The notes under the pieces: generated by a model | The model's database searches: none | The model's input: only the letters and a program-made list of their open reading frames with translations | What the model was told of the DNA's origin: nothing | Part shown: one piece after another, positions 34,894 through 46,990 of the stretch | Position numbering within the stretch: position 1 is the stretch's first letter | How the letters are laid out: the number at the start of each line of letters is the position of its first letter | Position numbers and translations under genes: made by a program | Assembly: GCF_026343115.1 (NCBI RefSeq) | Contig: NZ_JAPEMC010000002.1 | Coordinates: forward strand, 62,001-126,000 | Direction of reading: 5' to 3' | Length of the DNA: 64,000 bases | Source: Streptomyces sp. NBC_00102 | GTDB taxonomy: Bacteria; Actinomycetota; Actinomycetes; Streptomycetales; Streptomycetaceae

Positions 34894-36335
34894 GCCCGGA
34901 CCTCCTGTCGGTTCGCGGCGTTCTGTGCTCGCTGAGCCGGGACGATGATCGTGAGGGCCACGATCAGGCACAGGGCGAGCAGGCCGGTGCCCCAGGTGAG
35001 GGCGGTCGATATGCCGGTGGCGAGGCCGCCGGCCTTCGCCGACGCGGCGACGAGGACGGCGAGTCCGGTGGCCATGCCGAGCTGGTGCGCGGCGTTGACC
35101 AGGCCGCTCGCGGCTCCGGCGTCCCGCGCTCGCACGCCGATGATGCCGAAGCTCGTCAGCGGAGCGAAGGCCAGGCCCTGGCCGAGGCCGATGAGGACCA
35201 TGGGCAGTGCGAGGGAGGTGAGGTAGGTGCTGGTGGCGTCGACCTGTGCCAGCCAGGCCATCCCGGCCAGGGTGAGGGCGACGCCGGCGACGAGCGCGGA
35301 GGCGTCACCGTAGCGGCGCACGACGCGCGGGATGAGCGTGGCGACGGCGAAGTTGACCGCGGTCATCGGCAGGAAGCCCAGGCCGGCCTGGAACGCCGTG
35401 AAACCGAGCACGTCCTGCATGAGCTGAGTGGTGAAGAAGAAGAAACCCATCATCGCGCCGAGGTAGAGGAACCGGGCGGCGTACGCACCCCAGCGGCGCC
35501 GGTCGGTGAACAGCCTCAGCGGCATGATCGGCTGGGGGACGCGCGCTTCGTGGCGCACCAGCGCGGTCAGGACCGCGGCGGCGACCAGGAGCGCCGTGAC
35601 GACGAGGGGGCTGGACCAGCCCCGTTCGGCGGACTCGATGATCCCGAACACCAGCGCGCCGGTTCCCAGGGTCGCGGCGAGGGCACCGGTCAGGTCGAAG
35701 CGGCCCTGCTTGGGCTGCTGGACGGGAAGGTAGCGCGGCGCCAGCACCGCCATCGCGATGCCGAGCGGAACGTTGATGAAGAACCCGGCCCGCCACGAGA
35801 TCCACTCCGCGGCGGCGCCCCCCACCAGCAGGCCGGCGCTTGAGCCGATCCCGGCGGTGGCGGCGTACCACGCGACGGCGCGGGAGCGCTGTTCACCGGC
35901 CGGGAAGCTCGCGGTCAGCAGAGACAGGGCGGACGGTGCGACGACCGCCGCGCCGACGCCCTGCACGGCGCGGGCCGCGATCAGCCACCAGCCGGCCGGT
36001 GAGACGCCGATCAGGAACGAGGCCGTCACGAACACCGCCAGGCCACCGACGAAGACGCGGCGGCGGCCGAGCAGGTCGCCGAGCCGCGCACCCAGCAGGA
36101 GCAGCCCGCCGAAGGCGAGCGTGTAGGCGTCCTGCACCCACGCCAGGCCGCCCGCGTCGAGGTTCATCGACGAGGCGATCGAGGGCAGGCCGGTGAAGAT
36201 GACGGAGTTGTCGAGCAGGATCAAAAAGTAGCTGACCAGGATGATCGCCAGGATGGCCCGCGGGTGTGCGGGTTTCTCCGCCCGCGTGTTCCGCGGGCTG
36301 GTGAGTGGTCGGGTCGAGGTCGTCATGTCATCCAT
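34890..36335 (-). CDS. MFS drug exporter, DHA2 (EmrB/QacA) family
   Basis: A 481-residue transporter with about 14 transmembrane helices. Characteristic are motif C-like DNSVIFTGLPSIASSMN near the N-terminus, the loop GARLGDLLGRRRVF between TM2 and TM3, and the DHA2 helix LTASFPAGEQRSRAVAWYAATAGIGS. It probably exports a toxic small molecule by proton antiport. I start at ATG 36333-36335 (GGGAAG 7 bases upstream); ATG 36324-36326 is an alternative 3 codons later. It is first in the operon with SDR and ADH and divergent from an MmyB-type regulator. Confidence 0.9.
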   Translation of the reverse strand: MDDMTTSTRPLTSPRNTRAEKPAHPRAILAIILVSYFLILLDNSVIFTGLPSIASSMNLDAGGLAWVQDAYTLAFGGLLLLGARLGDLLGRRRVFVGGLAVFVTASFLIGVSPAGWWLIAARAVQGVGAAVVAPSALSLLTASFPAGEQRSRAVAWYAATAGIGSSAGLLVGGAAAEWISWRAGFFINVPLGIAMAVLAPRYLPVQQPKQGRFDLTGALAATLGTGALVFGIIESAERGWSSPLVVTALLVAAAVLTALVRHEARVPQPIMPLRLFTDRRRWGAYAARFLYLGAMMGFFFFTTQLMQDVLGFTAFQAGLGFLPMTAVNFAVATLIPRVVRRYGDASALVAGVALTLAGMAWLAQVDATSTYLTSLALPMVLIGLGQGLAFAPLTSFGIIGVRARDAGAASGLVNAAHQLGMATGLAVLVAASAKAGGLATGISTALTWGTGLLALCLIVALTIIVPAQRAQNAANRQEVRA

Positions 36336-36427
36336 TTCGCCACTTCCCGCACAGGCGTACCAGGCACTGTCTAACGGGGTACTGGCAGGGACTCCCACAT
36401 TCCGCTCGGGGACGTAGCGTGAAAGAC
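36336..36427. promoter_or_regulatory. Divergent promoter region of the MFS operon and MmyB regulator
   Basis: The 92-bp gap carries two imperfect direct repeats (GTACCAGGCACTG and GTACTGGCAGGG), beginning 26 bp apart, that are candidate binding sites for the MmyB-type regulator. Confidence 0.4.
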
Positions 36428-37339
36428 ATGGCCGCCCTCAACGACTCCAGCCGCAACAGCCCGCGGGACGAGCTGCGCGCGTTCCTCACCAGCCGACGGG
36501 CCAAGATCACCCCCGATCAGGCCGGCCTGCCGGTGTACGGGGAGCGCCGCCGCGTCACCGGGCTGCGCCGCGAGGAGGCCGCCCTGCTGGCCGGGATCAG
36601 CGTGGAGTACTACACCCGCCTCGAACGCGGCACCGTCGGCAGCGTCTCCGAGGGCGTGCTGGAGGGGCTGGTGCACGCCCTCCAGCTCGACGAGGCCGAG
36701 CGCGACCATCTCTTCCGGCTGGTCCGTACCGCGAGTACGGCCACGCCCCGCGCCCCCAGGCGCGCACCGGCGAAGGCGAGGGTGCGGCCGACCGTCCAGC
36801 GCATGCTCGACCAGATGCCGATGCCGTCCTACCTGCGCAACGGCCGCTTCGACATCCTGGCCGCCAACGACCTCGGCCGCGCCCTGTACAGCCCGCTCTA
36901 CGACCACGCCGCCGCCCACACCCCCGGCGAGCCGCCGAACAGCGCCCGCTTCTGCTTCTTCGCCCCGGCCGCCGCGGACTTCTTCGTCGACCACGATCAG
37001 GTGGCCAACGACTGCGTGGCGTATCTGCGCGCCGAGGCCGGGCGCGACCCCTACGACAAGGGGCTCACCGCGCTGATAGGGGAGCTCTCCACCCGCAGCG
37101 AGGACTTCCGCCGTCGGTGGGCCGCCCATGACGTCCGCTACCACCGCTCCGGGCGCAAGCGTTTCCACCATCCGTTCGTCGGACTCCTCGAACTCGACTA
37201 CGAGGCGCTCGACCTCGCCGGCGACGCCGGCCAGCGACTCAACGTCTACACCGCGCCCCCCGACTCCGCCTCCGAGGAGGCGCTCGGTCTTCTCGCGAGC
37301 TGGGTCGCCCGCGAGCCCGCACCCGCGACGGAGGACTGA
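36428..37339 (+). CDS. MmyB-type helix-turn-helix transcriptional regulator
   Basis: A 303-residue regulator. The N-terminal XRE domain (about 10-95) has GLRREEAALLAGISVEYYTRLERG. The C-terminal MmyB-like ligand-binding PAS-type domain (about 120-290) has NGRFDILAANDLGRALY and GLLELDYEALDLAGD. MmyB-type regulators often sit divergent from oxidoreductase or exporter genes that they repress, and the MFS/SDR/ADH operon starts 92 bp away. Start ATG 36428. Confidence 0.9.
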   Translation: MAALNDSSRNSPRDELRAFLTSRRAKITPDQAGLPVYGERRRVTGLRREEAALLAGISVEYYTRLERGTVGSVSEGVLEGLVHALQLDEAERDHLFRLVRTASTATPRAPRRAPAKARVRPTVQRMLDQMPMPSYLRNGRFDILAANDLGRALYSPLYDHAAAHTPGEPPNSARFCFFAPAAADFFVDHDQVANDCVAYLRAEAGRDPYDKGLTALIGELSTRSEDFRRRWAAHDVRYHRSGRKRFHHPFVGLLELDYEALDLAGDAGQRLNVYTAPPDSASEEALGLLASWVAREPAPATED

Positions 37340-37917
37340 CAGTGAGGCGACCAGGGCTCCGCGCCTGAAGCAGCACGGTCGGCTCGTGGCCGCCCCACCG
37401 CGGCTCGCCGACGGACACGCGCCGGACCTGCCCACGACGAAGCGTTGCGTGTCGCCGACCGGGGCCGTCCCGGCTTCCCCGACGCCGACGACGCCGGACC
37501 GTCGCAGGTACGGAGCACGGCCCCGGTGCGCGCGGTGCCGGTACGGAGAGGCGGGCGCGGGAGCGGGCGGAAGGTAGCGGGACGCCGTCCCGCTGACAAG
37601 CGCCGGGCGGCCTCCTTCGACCAGGAACGAATGGCTTGCGCGGCGCCCCCGCCCGCACCACCGTGGCGTTCACGTGTCACATCGTCACCAGGCCCCGGGG
37701 CCGGTGCGTCCGGGCCCCGCCGAAGGCGCCGCCCAGGCCCCGGCCGCCGGCCCCGGCGCCGCTGTCCGCGCCCGTCGTCCCCCTCGGCACCACGCCGCAC
37801 ACAGGCACCACGCCGCACACCGGCAGCACCCACCCGGCAGCACCCTTCCGGGCGTACCCCGCTGCCTGCTCCACCACCTGCGACCCTTCCCCGCCCCCAC
37901 CGAGAAGGAGGCGCATC
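37340..37917. other. Intergenic region before the secreted SH3-type gene
   Basis: These 578 bp hold no convincing gene. The frames are open but very Pro/Arg-rich with no domain. An 18-bp direct repeat (GGCACCACGCCGCACACA, two copies with one mismatch) is at about 37786-37821. The promoter of the downstream gene should be here. Confidence 0.5.
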
Positions 37918-39240
37918 ATGCGCCGCGACCAGAGACCCACCGCCCTGCCCGGATCCGCACGCCGCGACCGGGGTTCCCGCCCGGCCGCGCTCCTCCACCG
38001 CCGCGGGCCCGCCGCCCTCGTCTCCCTGCTGGCCGTCGCCGCCCTCTCGCTCGCCGCCGGTCCCGCAGCCGCCCGCGACGCCGCCCCGGGGGACGCCCCG
38101 CTCGGCAGTGTCAGCTGGCGGGCGGACCTGACCGCTCCCACCGGGGACGAGACCAACGTCAGCCGCGCCGACGGCACTCTGCGCCTGCGCGACCGGAACG
38201 CACGGCCCGCTTCCGCGCGCTCCACGCGGGGTCAGGGTGCGGTCCTCCTCCCCGTGCGCCAACTCGACCGTGCCGTCGACCGGATCACCCCGCAGGTCGA
38301 CGCCGCCCTTCCCGCCGGATCCGCGGTGGAGGTCGACGTGCGCGGGCAGGACGGACTCGGCCGGTGGACCGAATGGCGGGAGGCGCGCGCCGACGCCCCC
38401 GCCGTGCTGCCCCGGGCGGTCACCCGGGTGCAGACCCGGATCGTGCTGGTCTCCGCGCCCGGCGGTGCCGCGCCGAGCCTCCGCGCCCTGTCCCTGAGCG
38501 CCGAACTCGACGTCGACGCGCCCCGGTCCGTGACGGCCGCCGCCTCCCTCACGACCACGGTCTACGCGACCCGCGAGGGGCTGGTGGGCGGTACCACCGC
38601 CAACGGCCACGTGATCGTCGCCAACGACCACTTCGTGGCCCTGCCGTCCCGGCGCGGCCTCTCCCCGAAGGGCAGCACCCAGTACTCGGTCAGGGTCTGC
38701 GGCCCCGCCCGCTGCGAGACTGCCCCGGTATGGGACGTCGGCCCGTGGAACACCAAGGACGACTACTGGAACCTCTCCTCCACCCGTGAGTCCTTCAAGG
38801 ACCTGCCGCAGGGCAAGCCCGAGGCGCAGGCCGCCTATCTGGAGGGATACAACGGCGGCCTGGACGGGTCCGGCCGCAAGGTGCTCAACCCGGCCGGCAT
38901 CGACCTCGCCGACGGCACCTTCTACAACATCGGCCTGAACAACAACGGCTACGTCACCGTCGAATACCTGTGGACCGGCGCCGGAGCCGCGACCAAGTCC
39001 TTCCCGACCTGGGGCACCGACGTCAACATCCGCCAGCAGGCCACCAGCACGTCCACCCGGGTCGCCCAGCTCGCCGGGCCCACGACCGTACGGGTGCAGT
39101 GCCAGGTGCACGGGCAGCTCGTCCAGTCGAACGGCTACAGCAACGACGCCTGGTCCTACCTGCCCGACTACGGCGGATACATCTCCAACATCTACATCGA
39201 CAACGCCGCCAGCTGGCTCCCCGGCGTCCCGAACTGCTGA
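37918..39240 (+). CDS. Secreted SH3-domain protein
   Basis: A 440-residue exported protein. A long basic N-region (1-35) precedes the hydrophobic stretch AALVSLLAVAALSLAAGPAAA. Residues about 55-200 look like a beta-rich domain (VEVDVRGQDGLGRWTEWREA) of the kind seen before N-acetylmuramoyl-amidase or peptidase domains. The middle segment GLVGGTTANGHVIVANDHFVALPSRRGL resembles a double-psi-barrel start, but the catalytic Asp of RlpA is not evident. The C-terminal about 80 residues form an SH3b-like domain (DVNIRQQATSTSTRVAQL). A cell-wall-binding role is inferred. AGGAGG lies 6 bases before the ATG. Confidence 0.82.
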   Translation: MRRDQRPTALPGSARRDRGSRPAALLHRRGPAALVSLLAVAALSLAAGPAAARDAAPGDAPLGSVSWRADLTAPTGDETNVSRADGTLRLRDRNARPASARSTRGQGAVLLPVRQLDRAVDRITPQVDAALPAGSAVEVDVRGQDGLGRWTEWREARADAPAVLPRAVTRVQTRIVLVSAPGGAAPSLRALSLSAELDVDAPRSVTAAASLTTTVYATREGLVGGTTANGHVIVANDHFVALPSRRGLSPKGSTQYSVRVCGPARCETAPVWDVGPWNTKDDYWNLSSTRESFKDLPQGKPEAQAAYLEGYNGGLDGSGRKVLNPAGIDLADGTFYNIGLNNNGYVTVEYLWTGAGAATKSFPTWGTDVNIRQQATSTSTRVAQLAGPTTVRVQCQVHGQLVQSNGYSNDAWSYLPDYGGYISNIYIDNAASWLPGVPNC

Positions 39241-39248
39241 GTGCCGGA

Positions 39249-39280
39249 GCGGGTGGTGCGGTCCGGGCCGCACCACCCGC
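39249..39280 (+). terminator. Terminator of the SH3-protein gene
   Basis: A perfect 13-bp stem (GCGGGTGGTGCGG / CCGCACCACCCGC) with a 6-base loop begins 8 bases after the stop codon. Confidence 0.85.
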
Positions 39281-39570
39281 CTCCGCCTCCCTCCGACTGC
39301 CTCTTCCCAAGGTGCCGCGAGCGGTCCAGAATCATCGCTCCGCGACTCGCGTCCGAGGCGCCGCGGTACAGGGTCGGCATGGTCCGATATGGAAGGATTC
39401 CGCCGGAGAACGTCATGCGCGGGCAGCGTGCCCGCGGTGCCGGACGCCGGGTCGGTCCTCCCGCCCTGCCGGGCGAACTCGCCTTACGGGGGCGGATGTT
39501 CACCGGCCGGGGTGGCCACGGCCGTCCGCCCCGCGCGCCGTCTTCGCGCACTGGACCAGGGAGCAGCGAC
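39281..39570. other. Upstream region of the F420 oxidoreductase gene
   Basis: Between the terminator and the LLM gene there are about 290 bp without a convincing gene. The stretch 39330-39415 is locally less GC-rich (TCCAGAATCATCGC, ATATGGAAGG) and is the likeliest promoter position. Confidence 0.4.
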
Positions 39571-40572
39571 ATGGATTTCGGACTCGTCCTCCAGACCGAC
39601 CCGCCCGCCTCGTCCGTCGTCGGCCTGATGCGCCGCGCCGAACGCAACGGATTCCGGTACGGCTGGACCTTCGACTCGGCGGTGCTCTGGCAGGAGCCCT
39701 TCGTCATCTACAGCCGCATCCTCGAACACACCGAGCGCCTGATCGTCGGCCCGATGGTCACCAACCCGGGCACCCGCACCTGGGAGGTGACCGCCTCCAC
39801 CTTCGCCACCCTCAACGACATGTACGGCAACCGGACCGTCTGCGGCATCGGCCGGGGCGACTCCGCGATGCGGGTCGCCGGCCGCAGGCCCAACACGCTG
39901 GCCCGGCTCGGCGAGGCGATCGACGTCATCCGCGACCTCGCCGAGGGGCGCGAGGCCTCCGTCGACGGGCAGCCGCTGCGCATTCCCTGGGTGAAGGACG
40001 GCAGGCTCCCGGTCTGGATGGCCGCGTACGGGCCCAAGGCGCTGGCGCTCGCCGGGCAGAAGGCCGACGGATTCATCCTCCAGCTCGCGGACCCGTTCCT
40101 CACCGAGTGGATGATCAAGGCGGTACGGAAGGCCGCGGCGGACGCGGGCCGCGACCCGGACTCCGTCACCATCTGCGTCGCCGCCCCGGCCTACGTGGGC
40201 GACGATCTCGGCCACGCGCGCGAGCAGTGCCGCTGGTTCGGCGGCATGGTCGGCAACCACGTCGCCGACCTGGTCTCCCGGTACGGCGAGCACTCCGGCC
40301 TGGTGCCCGAGGCCCTCACCGCGTACATCGCCGGCCGCTCCGGGTACGACTACAGCCACCACGGCCGCAGCGGCAACCCGGACACCGCCTTCGTGCCGGA
40401 CGAGATCGTCGACCGCTTCTGCCTGCTCGGCCCCGCCGAGGCGCACATCGAGAAGCTGCGGGCCCTGCGCGACCTCGGCGTCGACCAGTTCGCCGTCTAC
40501 GACATGCACGACGCCCGCGAGGCCACCATCGACGCCTACGGATCGACGGTCATCCCCGCCCTCGCCGGCTGA
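39571..40572 (+). CDS. LLM-class F420-dependent oxidoreductase (resembles TIGR03842)
   Basis: A 333-residue TIM-barrel protein of the luciferase-like superfamily. MDFGLVLQTDPPASSVVGLMRRAERNGFRYGWTFDS and VWMAAYGPKALALAGQKADG fit the F420-dependent group, which transfers a hydride between coenzyme F420 and a substrate. TIGR03842-type proteins commonly sit beside hydantoinase/dihydropyrimidinase genes. Here the NCS1 permease follows at 143 bp, and dihydropyrimidinase, the nitrilase-family amidase and the aminotransferase lie 13 kb upstream. A role in pyrimidine or hydantoin turnover is therefore inferred. The ATG follows AGGGAGCAGCGAC. Confidence 0.88.
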   Translation: MDFGLVLQTDPPASSVVGLMRRAERNGFRYGWTFDSAVLWQEPFVIYSRILEHTERLIVGPMVTNPGTRTWEVTASTFATLNDMYGNRTVCGIGRGDSAMRVAGRRPNTLARLGEAIDVIRDLAEGREASVDGQPLRIPWVKDGRLPVWMAAYGPKALALAGQKADGFILQLADPFLTEWMIKAVRKAAADAGRDPDSVTICVAAPAYVGDDLGHAREQCRWFGGMVGNHVADLVSRYGEHSGLVPEALTAYIAGRSGYDYSHHGRSGNPDTAFVPDEIVDRFCLLGPAEAHIEKLRALRDLGVDQFAVYDMHDAREATIDAYGSTVIPALAG

Positions 40573-40714
40573 CCCCCGCACACCTCCCGCACCTGCCCGT
40601 ACCCCGCACCGCCCACCCGCACCGGCTGTACGTATGTCCCGGGCCCCGCGCCGAGCCCGGCCCGGGACCCCCGCGCCCCGCACGGCACCACCCCCGAGCG
40701 AAGGGTCCAGCCGC

Positions 40715-44636
<3,922 letters not shown>

Positions 44637-44648
44637 TCAGGTTCGCCC

Positions 44649-44687
44649 GGGTGGGTGCCCGCTCTGCCTGAGTGCTCGCACCCACCC
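44649..44687 (+). terminator. First icd terminator hairpin
   Basis: A perfect 10-bp stem GGGTGGGTGC / GCACCCACCC, 13 bp after the icd stop. Confidence 0.7.
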
Positions 44688-44696
44688 ACGGCACCG

Positions 44697-44741
44697 ACGC
44701 CTCCGCCCCGGCCAGGGTTCACCCGGCCGGGGCGGAGGCGT
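44697..44741. terminator. Second, strong icd terminator hairpin
   Basis: A perfect 17-bp stem (ACGCCTCCGCCCCGGCC and complement) with an 11-base loop lies 60 bp after icd. It also separates icd from the convergent alcohol dehydrogenase remnant. Direct repeats of CGGTCCCGTGAGGGG follow at about 44764-44808. Confidence 0.88.
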
Positions 44742-44815
44742 GTGCGGGACGGTGCGTGCGATCCGGTCCCGTGAGGGGTCCGGTCCCGTGAGGGGGGTCC
44801 GGTCCCGCGGCCGGT

Positions 44816-45090
44816 TCAGGACAGGTCGGTGATGACCACGCGGGCCGTGCTGCCGTCCTTGAGGGACTCGTACTTCTCGTCGATCTGGTCCAGCGAGATC
44901 TCGCGGGACACCAGGTCGTCCAGGCTCATCCGGCCCTGGAGCCCTCGATGAAGGTGGCGACGCTGAGGTCCGAGTGGCGCAGGCCGGAAGCCTTCACGTC
45001 GATGAGCACCTCACGGCCGATCGGGTCCGCGATGTCGACTTCCCTGACCTTGAATTCCTGGCCGAGCCCGCTGACGACTGACGCCTTCAT
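44816..45090 (-). pseudogene. Internally deleted zinc alcohol dehydrogenase remnant
   Basis: Only the two ends of a medium-chain alcohol dehydrogenase survive. From ATG 45090 the first about 46 residues read MKASVVSGLGQEFKVREVDI..., with a Rossmann-preceding GROES-like start, ending in ATFIEGSRAG and a stop at 44926. In the next frame, about 44820-44945 reads GRMSLDDLVSREISLDQIDEKYESLKDG...VVITDLS and stops at TGA 44816-44818, the normal C-terminus of class III-like ADHs. About 280 residues between are missing and the junction is out of frame. The first zinc ligand is also changed (GLRHSD where GLCHSD is usual). It overlaps the TetR stop by 4 bases, so it was once the second gene of that operon. 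Confidence 0.85.
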
Positions 45091-45734
45091 GATGTCGGTG
45101 CTTCTTCCTCTGGATGGTGCAGGTCCGACGGATGGGTCATCCACTCCGGCAGGACGCTGAAGAGAATCCGGGCGAGCGCGTCCGGATCGCGTGGCGGGGC
45201 GGACTCCAGCCATGTCTGGAGCACGCCGATGATGCCGAACCCCACGAACCGGCTGTACGCGGCGAGCGCGAGTTCGTCCCGGGCCAGACCGGCCGGTACG
45301 AGCGAGGGCCGGGTGTCGAGCAGGGAGACGATCGACGCCGTGAAGTGGTGGCTCAGCAGGCGGGTCAGGACGGGGCTCCGCCCGTCGAGCAGGCCCGTGG
45401 TGAAGATGTCCTCGTACCGGTCGAACCAGCCGAGGAAGTCCCGCGTGATCTCCTCCCACACCCTGTCCAGCGGTACGGAACGGTCCGCCGCGATCTCGGT
45501 GAGCACCCGGCGCATGGCGTCGAGGTCACCGAAGAGCGCCTGCTCCAGGGCGTCCGCCGGGCTGCTCGCGTGGTTGTAGAAGGTCGTGCGGTTGAGTCCC
45601 GCGGCGCGTGTCACGTCCGCTACCGACACCGATTCGATGGGCCGCGCGGCGGCGAGCTCCAGCACGGAGTCGTGCAGCTTGCGCCTGCTGCGCAGGATGC
45701 GAATATCGGTCGTATCCCCCTTTGGGTGACTCAT
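45087..45734 (-). CDS. TetR-family transcriptional regulator
   Basis: A 215-residue regulator. The N-terminal HTH is RRKLHDSVLELAAARPIESVSVADVTRAAGLNRTTFYNH, a textbook TetR signature; the C-terminal ligand domain is helical. Start ATG at 45732-45734 (MSHPKG); the frame is open to 45839 but adds no conserved sequence. Its stop overlaps the start of the alcohol dehydrogenase remnant. It is divergent from an LLM oxidoreductase across 182 bp, which it may now control, since its own operon partner is dead. Confidence 0.9.
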   Translation of the reverse strand: MSHPKGDTTDIRILRSRRKLHDSVLELAAARPIESVSVADVTRAAGLNRTTFYNHASSPADALEQALFGDLDAMRRVLTEIAADRSVPLDRVWEEITRDFLGWFDRYEDIFTTGLLDGRSPVLTRLLSHHFTASIVSLLDTRPSLVPAGLARDELALAAYSRFVGFGIIGVLQTWLESAPPRDPDALARILFSVLPEWMTHPSDLHHPEEEAPTS

Positions 45735-45916
45735 GTTCTGCAACGTATCCCCGCCATCAGCATTAATCAACACCTGTCGTTTAGTGGGGAGGCTCTCCGC
45801 GGAGGAGCCGGGTACGCGGTCCCGCAACACTGCCGCCACCTTTCGCGGGGCCCCAGCTGCAAGAATGAGCCCGTTCCGCCGTCCGGCGGGAACCGCGAAC
45901 GACGACGGAGGAACTC

Positions 45917-46945
45917 GTGCCGCCCACCTCGAAGCCGCTGCGCAAACTCGGGTTCCTCACGATCGGCCTCTTCGACGGTTCGAACCCCCGCGCCGGCCAC
46001 GAGTCGACCCTGCGCATCATCGAACTGGGCGAGCAGCTCGGCTTCGACAGCGCCTGGGTCAGGCACCGCCACCTCCAGTACGGCATCTCCTCACCGGTCG
46101 CCGTCCTCGCGGCGGCCACCCAGCGCACCAGCCGCATCCACCTCGGCACCGCCGTCGTCCCGCTCGGCTGGGAGAACCCGCTCCGCCTCGCCGAGGACCT
46201 GGCGACCGTGGACGTCCTGTCCGGGGGCCGCCTGGAGCCGGGCGTCAGCGTGGGACCTCCCGCGCACTTCGACCAGGTGAAGGACGCGCTCTACCCGGCC
46301 ACCGCCGCCGACGAGGACTTCGGCCACGACCGGGCCCGCCGGCTGCTCGACTTCGTCCGCGGCGAGCGGGCCACCGCCTTCAGCGGCACCGAGGGGATCG
46401 AAGTCTTCTCCGACCGGGTGGAACCGCACTCCCCGGGGCTCGCCGACCGCATGTGGTACGGCGCCGCGAGCCACCGCTCCGCCCGGTGGGCCGGCGAGAA
46501 CGGGATGAACCTGCTGACGAGCAGCGTGGTGAAGGCGGAGGACACCGCCGGATCACCGGACTTCGCCGAGCTCCAGCTCTCCCACATCCGGACCTTCCGC
46601 GAGCACCACCCCGACGGCGAACGGGCCCGCGTCTCCCAGGGTCTCGTCGTCGTCCCCACCGACTCCGCCACCCCCGCGCAGCGCGCCAAGTACGAGGAGT
46701 ACGCCCGCAGTCGGGCGCCCCGGACGGCCGCCCCGCAGGGACCCGTGCGCGCGGTGTTCGCCCCCGACCTGGTCGGTACCTCGGAGCAGCTCGCCGAACA
46801 GCTCCACGCCCACGCCGCGTTCCGGGAGATTGACGAGGTCGCGTTCGCGCTGCCGTTCAGCTTCGAGCACGAGGACTACGTCCAGATCCTCCACGACATG
46901 GCCACCGTCCTCGGACCGGCCCTGGGATGGAAGCCGGCGCAGTGA
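45917..46945 (+). CDS. LLM-class flavin-dependent oxidoreductase
   Basis: A 342-residue luciferase-like monooxygenase-fold protein (LGFLTIGLFDGSNPRAGHESTLRIIELGEQLGFDSAWVRHRH; SRIHLGTAVVPLGWENPLRLAEDLATVDVLSGGRLEPGVSVG). The GTG start at 45917 has GGAGGAAC just upstream. The cofactor (FMN or F420) and substrate are undetermined. It is probably regulated by the divergent TetR repressor. Confidence 0.88.
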   Translation: MPPTSKPLRKLGFLTIGLFDGSNPRAGHESTLRIIELGEQLGFDSAWVRHRHLQYGISSPVAVLAAATQRTSRIHLGTAVVPLGWENPLRLAEDLATVDVLSGGRLEPGVSVGPPAHFDQVKDALYPATAADEDFGHDRARRLLDFVRGERATAFSGTEGIEVFSDRVEPHSPGLADRMWYGAASHRSARWAGENGMNLLTSSVVKAEDTAGSPDFAELQLSHIRTFREHHPDGERARVSQGLVVVPTDSATPAQRAKYEEYARSRAPRTAAPQGPVRAVFAPDLVGTSEQLAEQLHAHAAFREIDEVAFALPFSFEHEDYVQILHDMATVLGPALGWKPAQ

Positions 46946-46990
46946 CGGAAGCGAGAGGCCTGCCCGCCGAGACGATCTTCTGAAAAGGTG

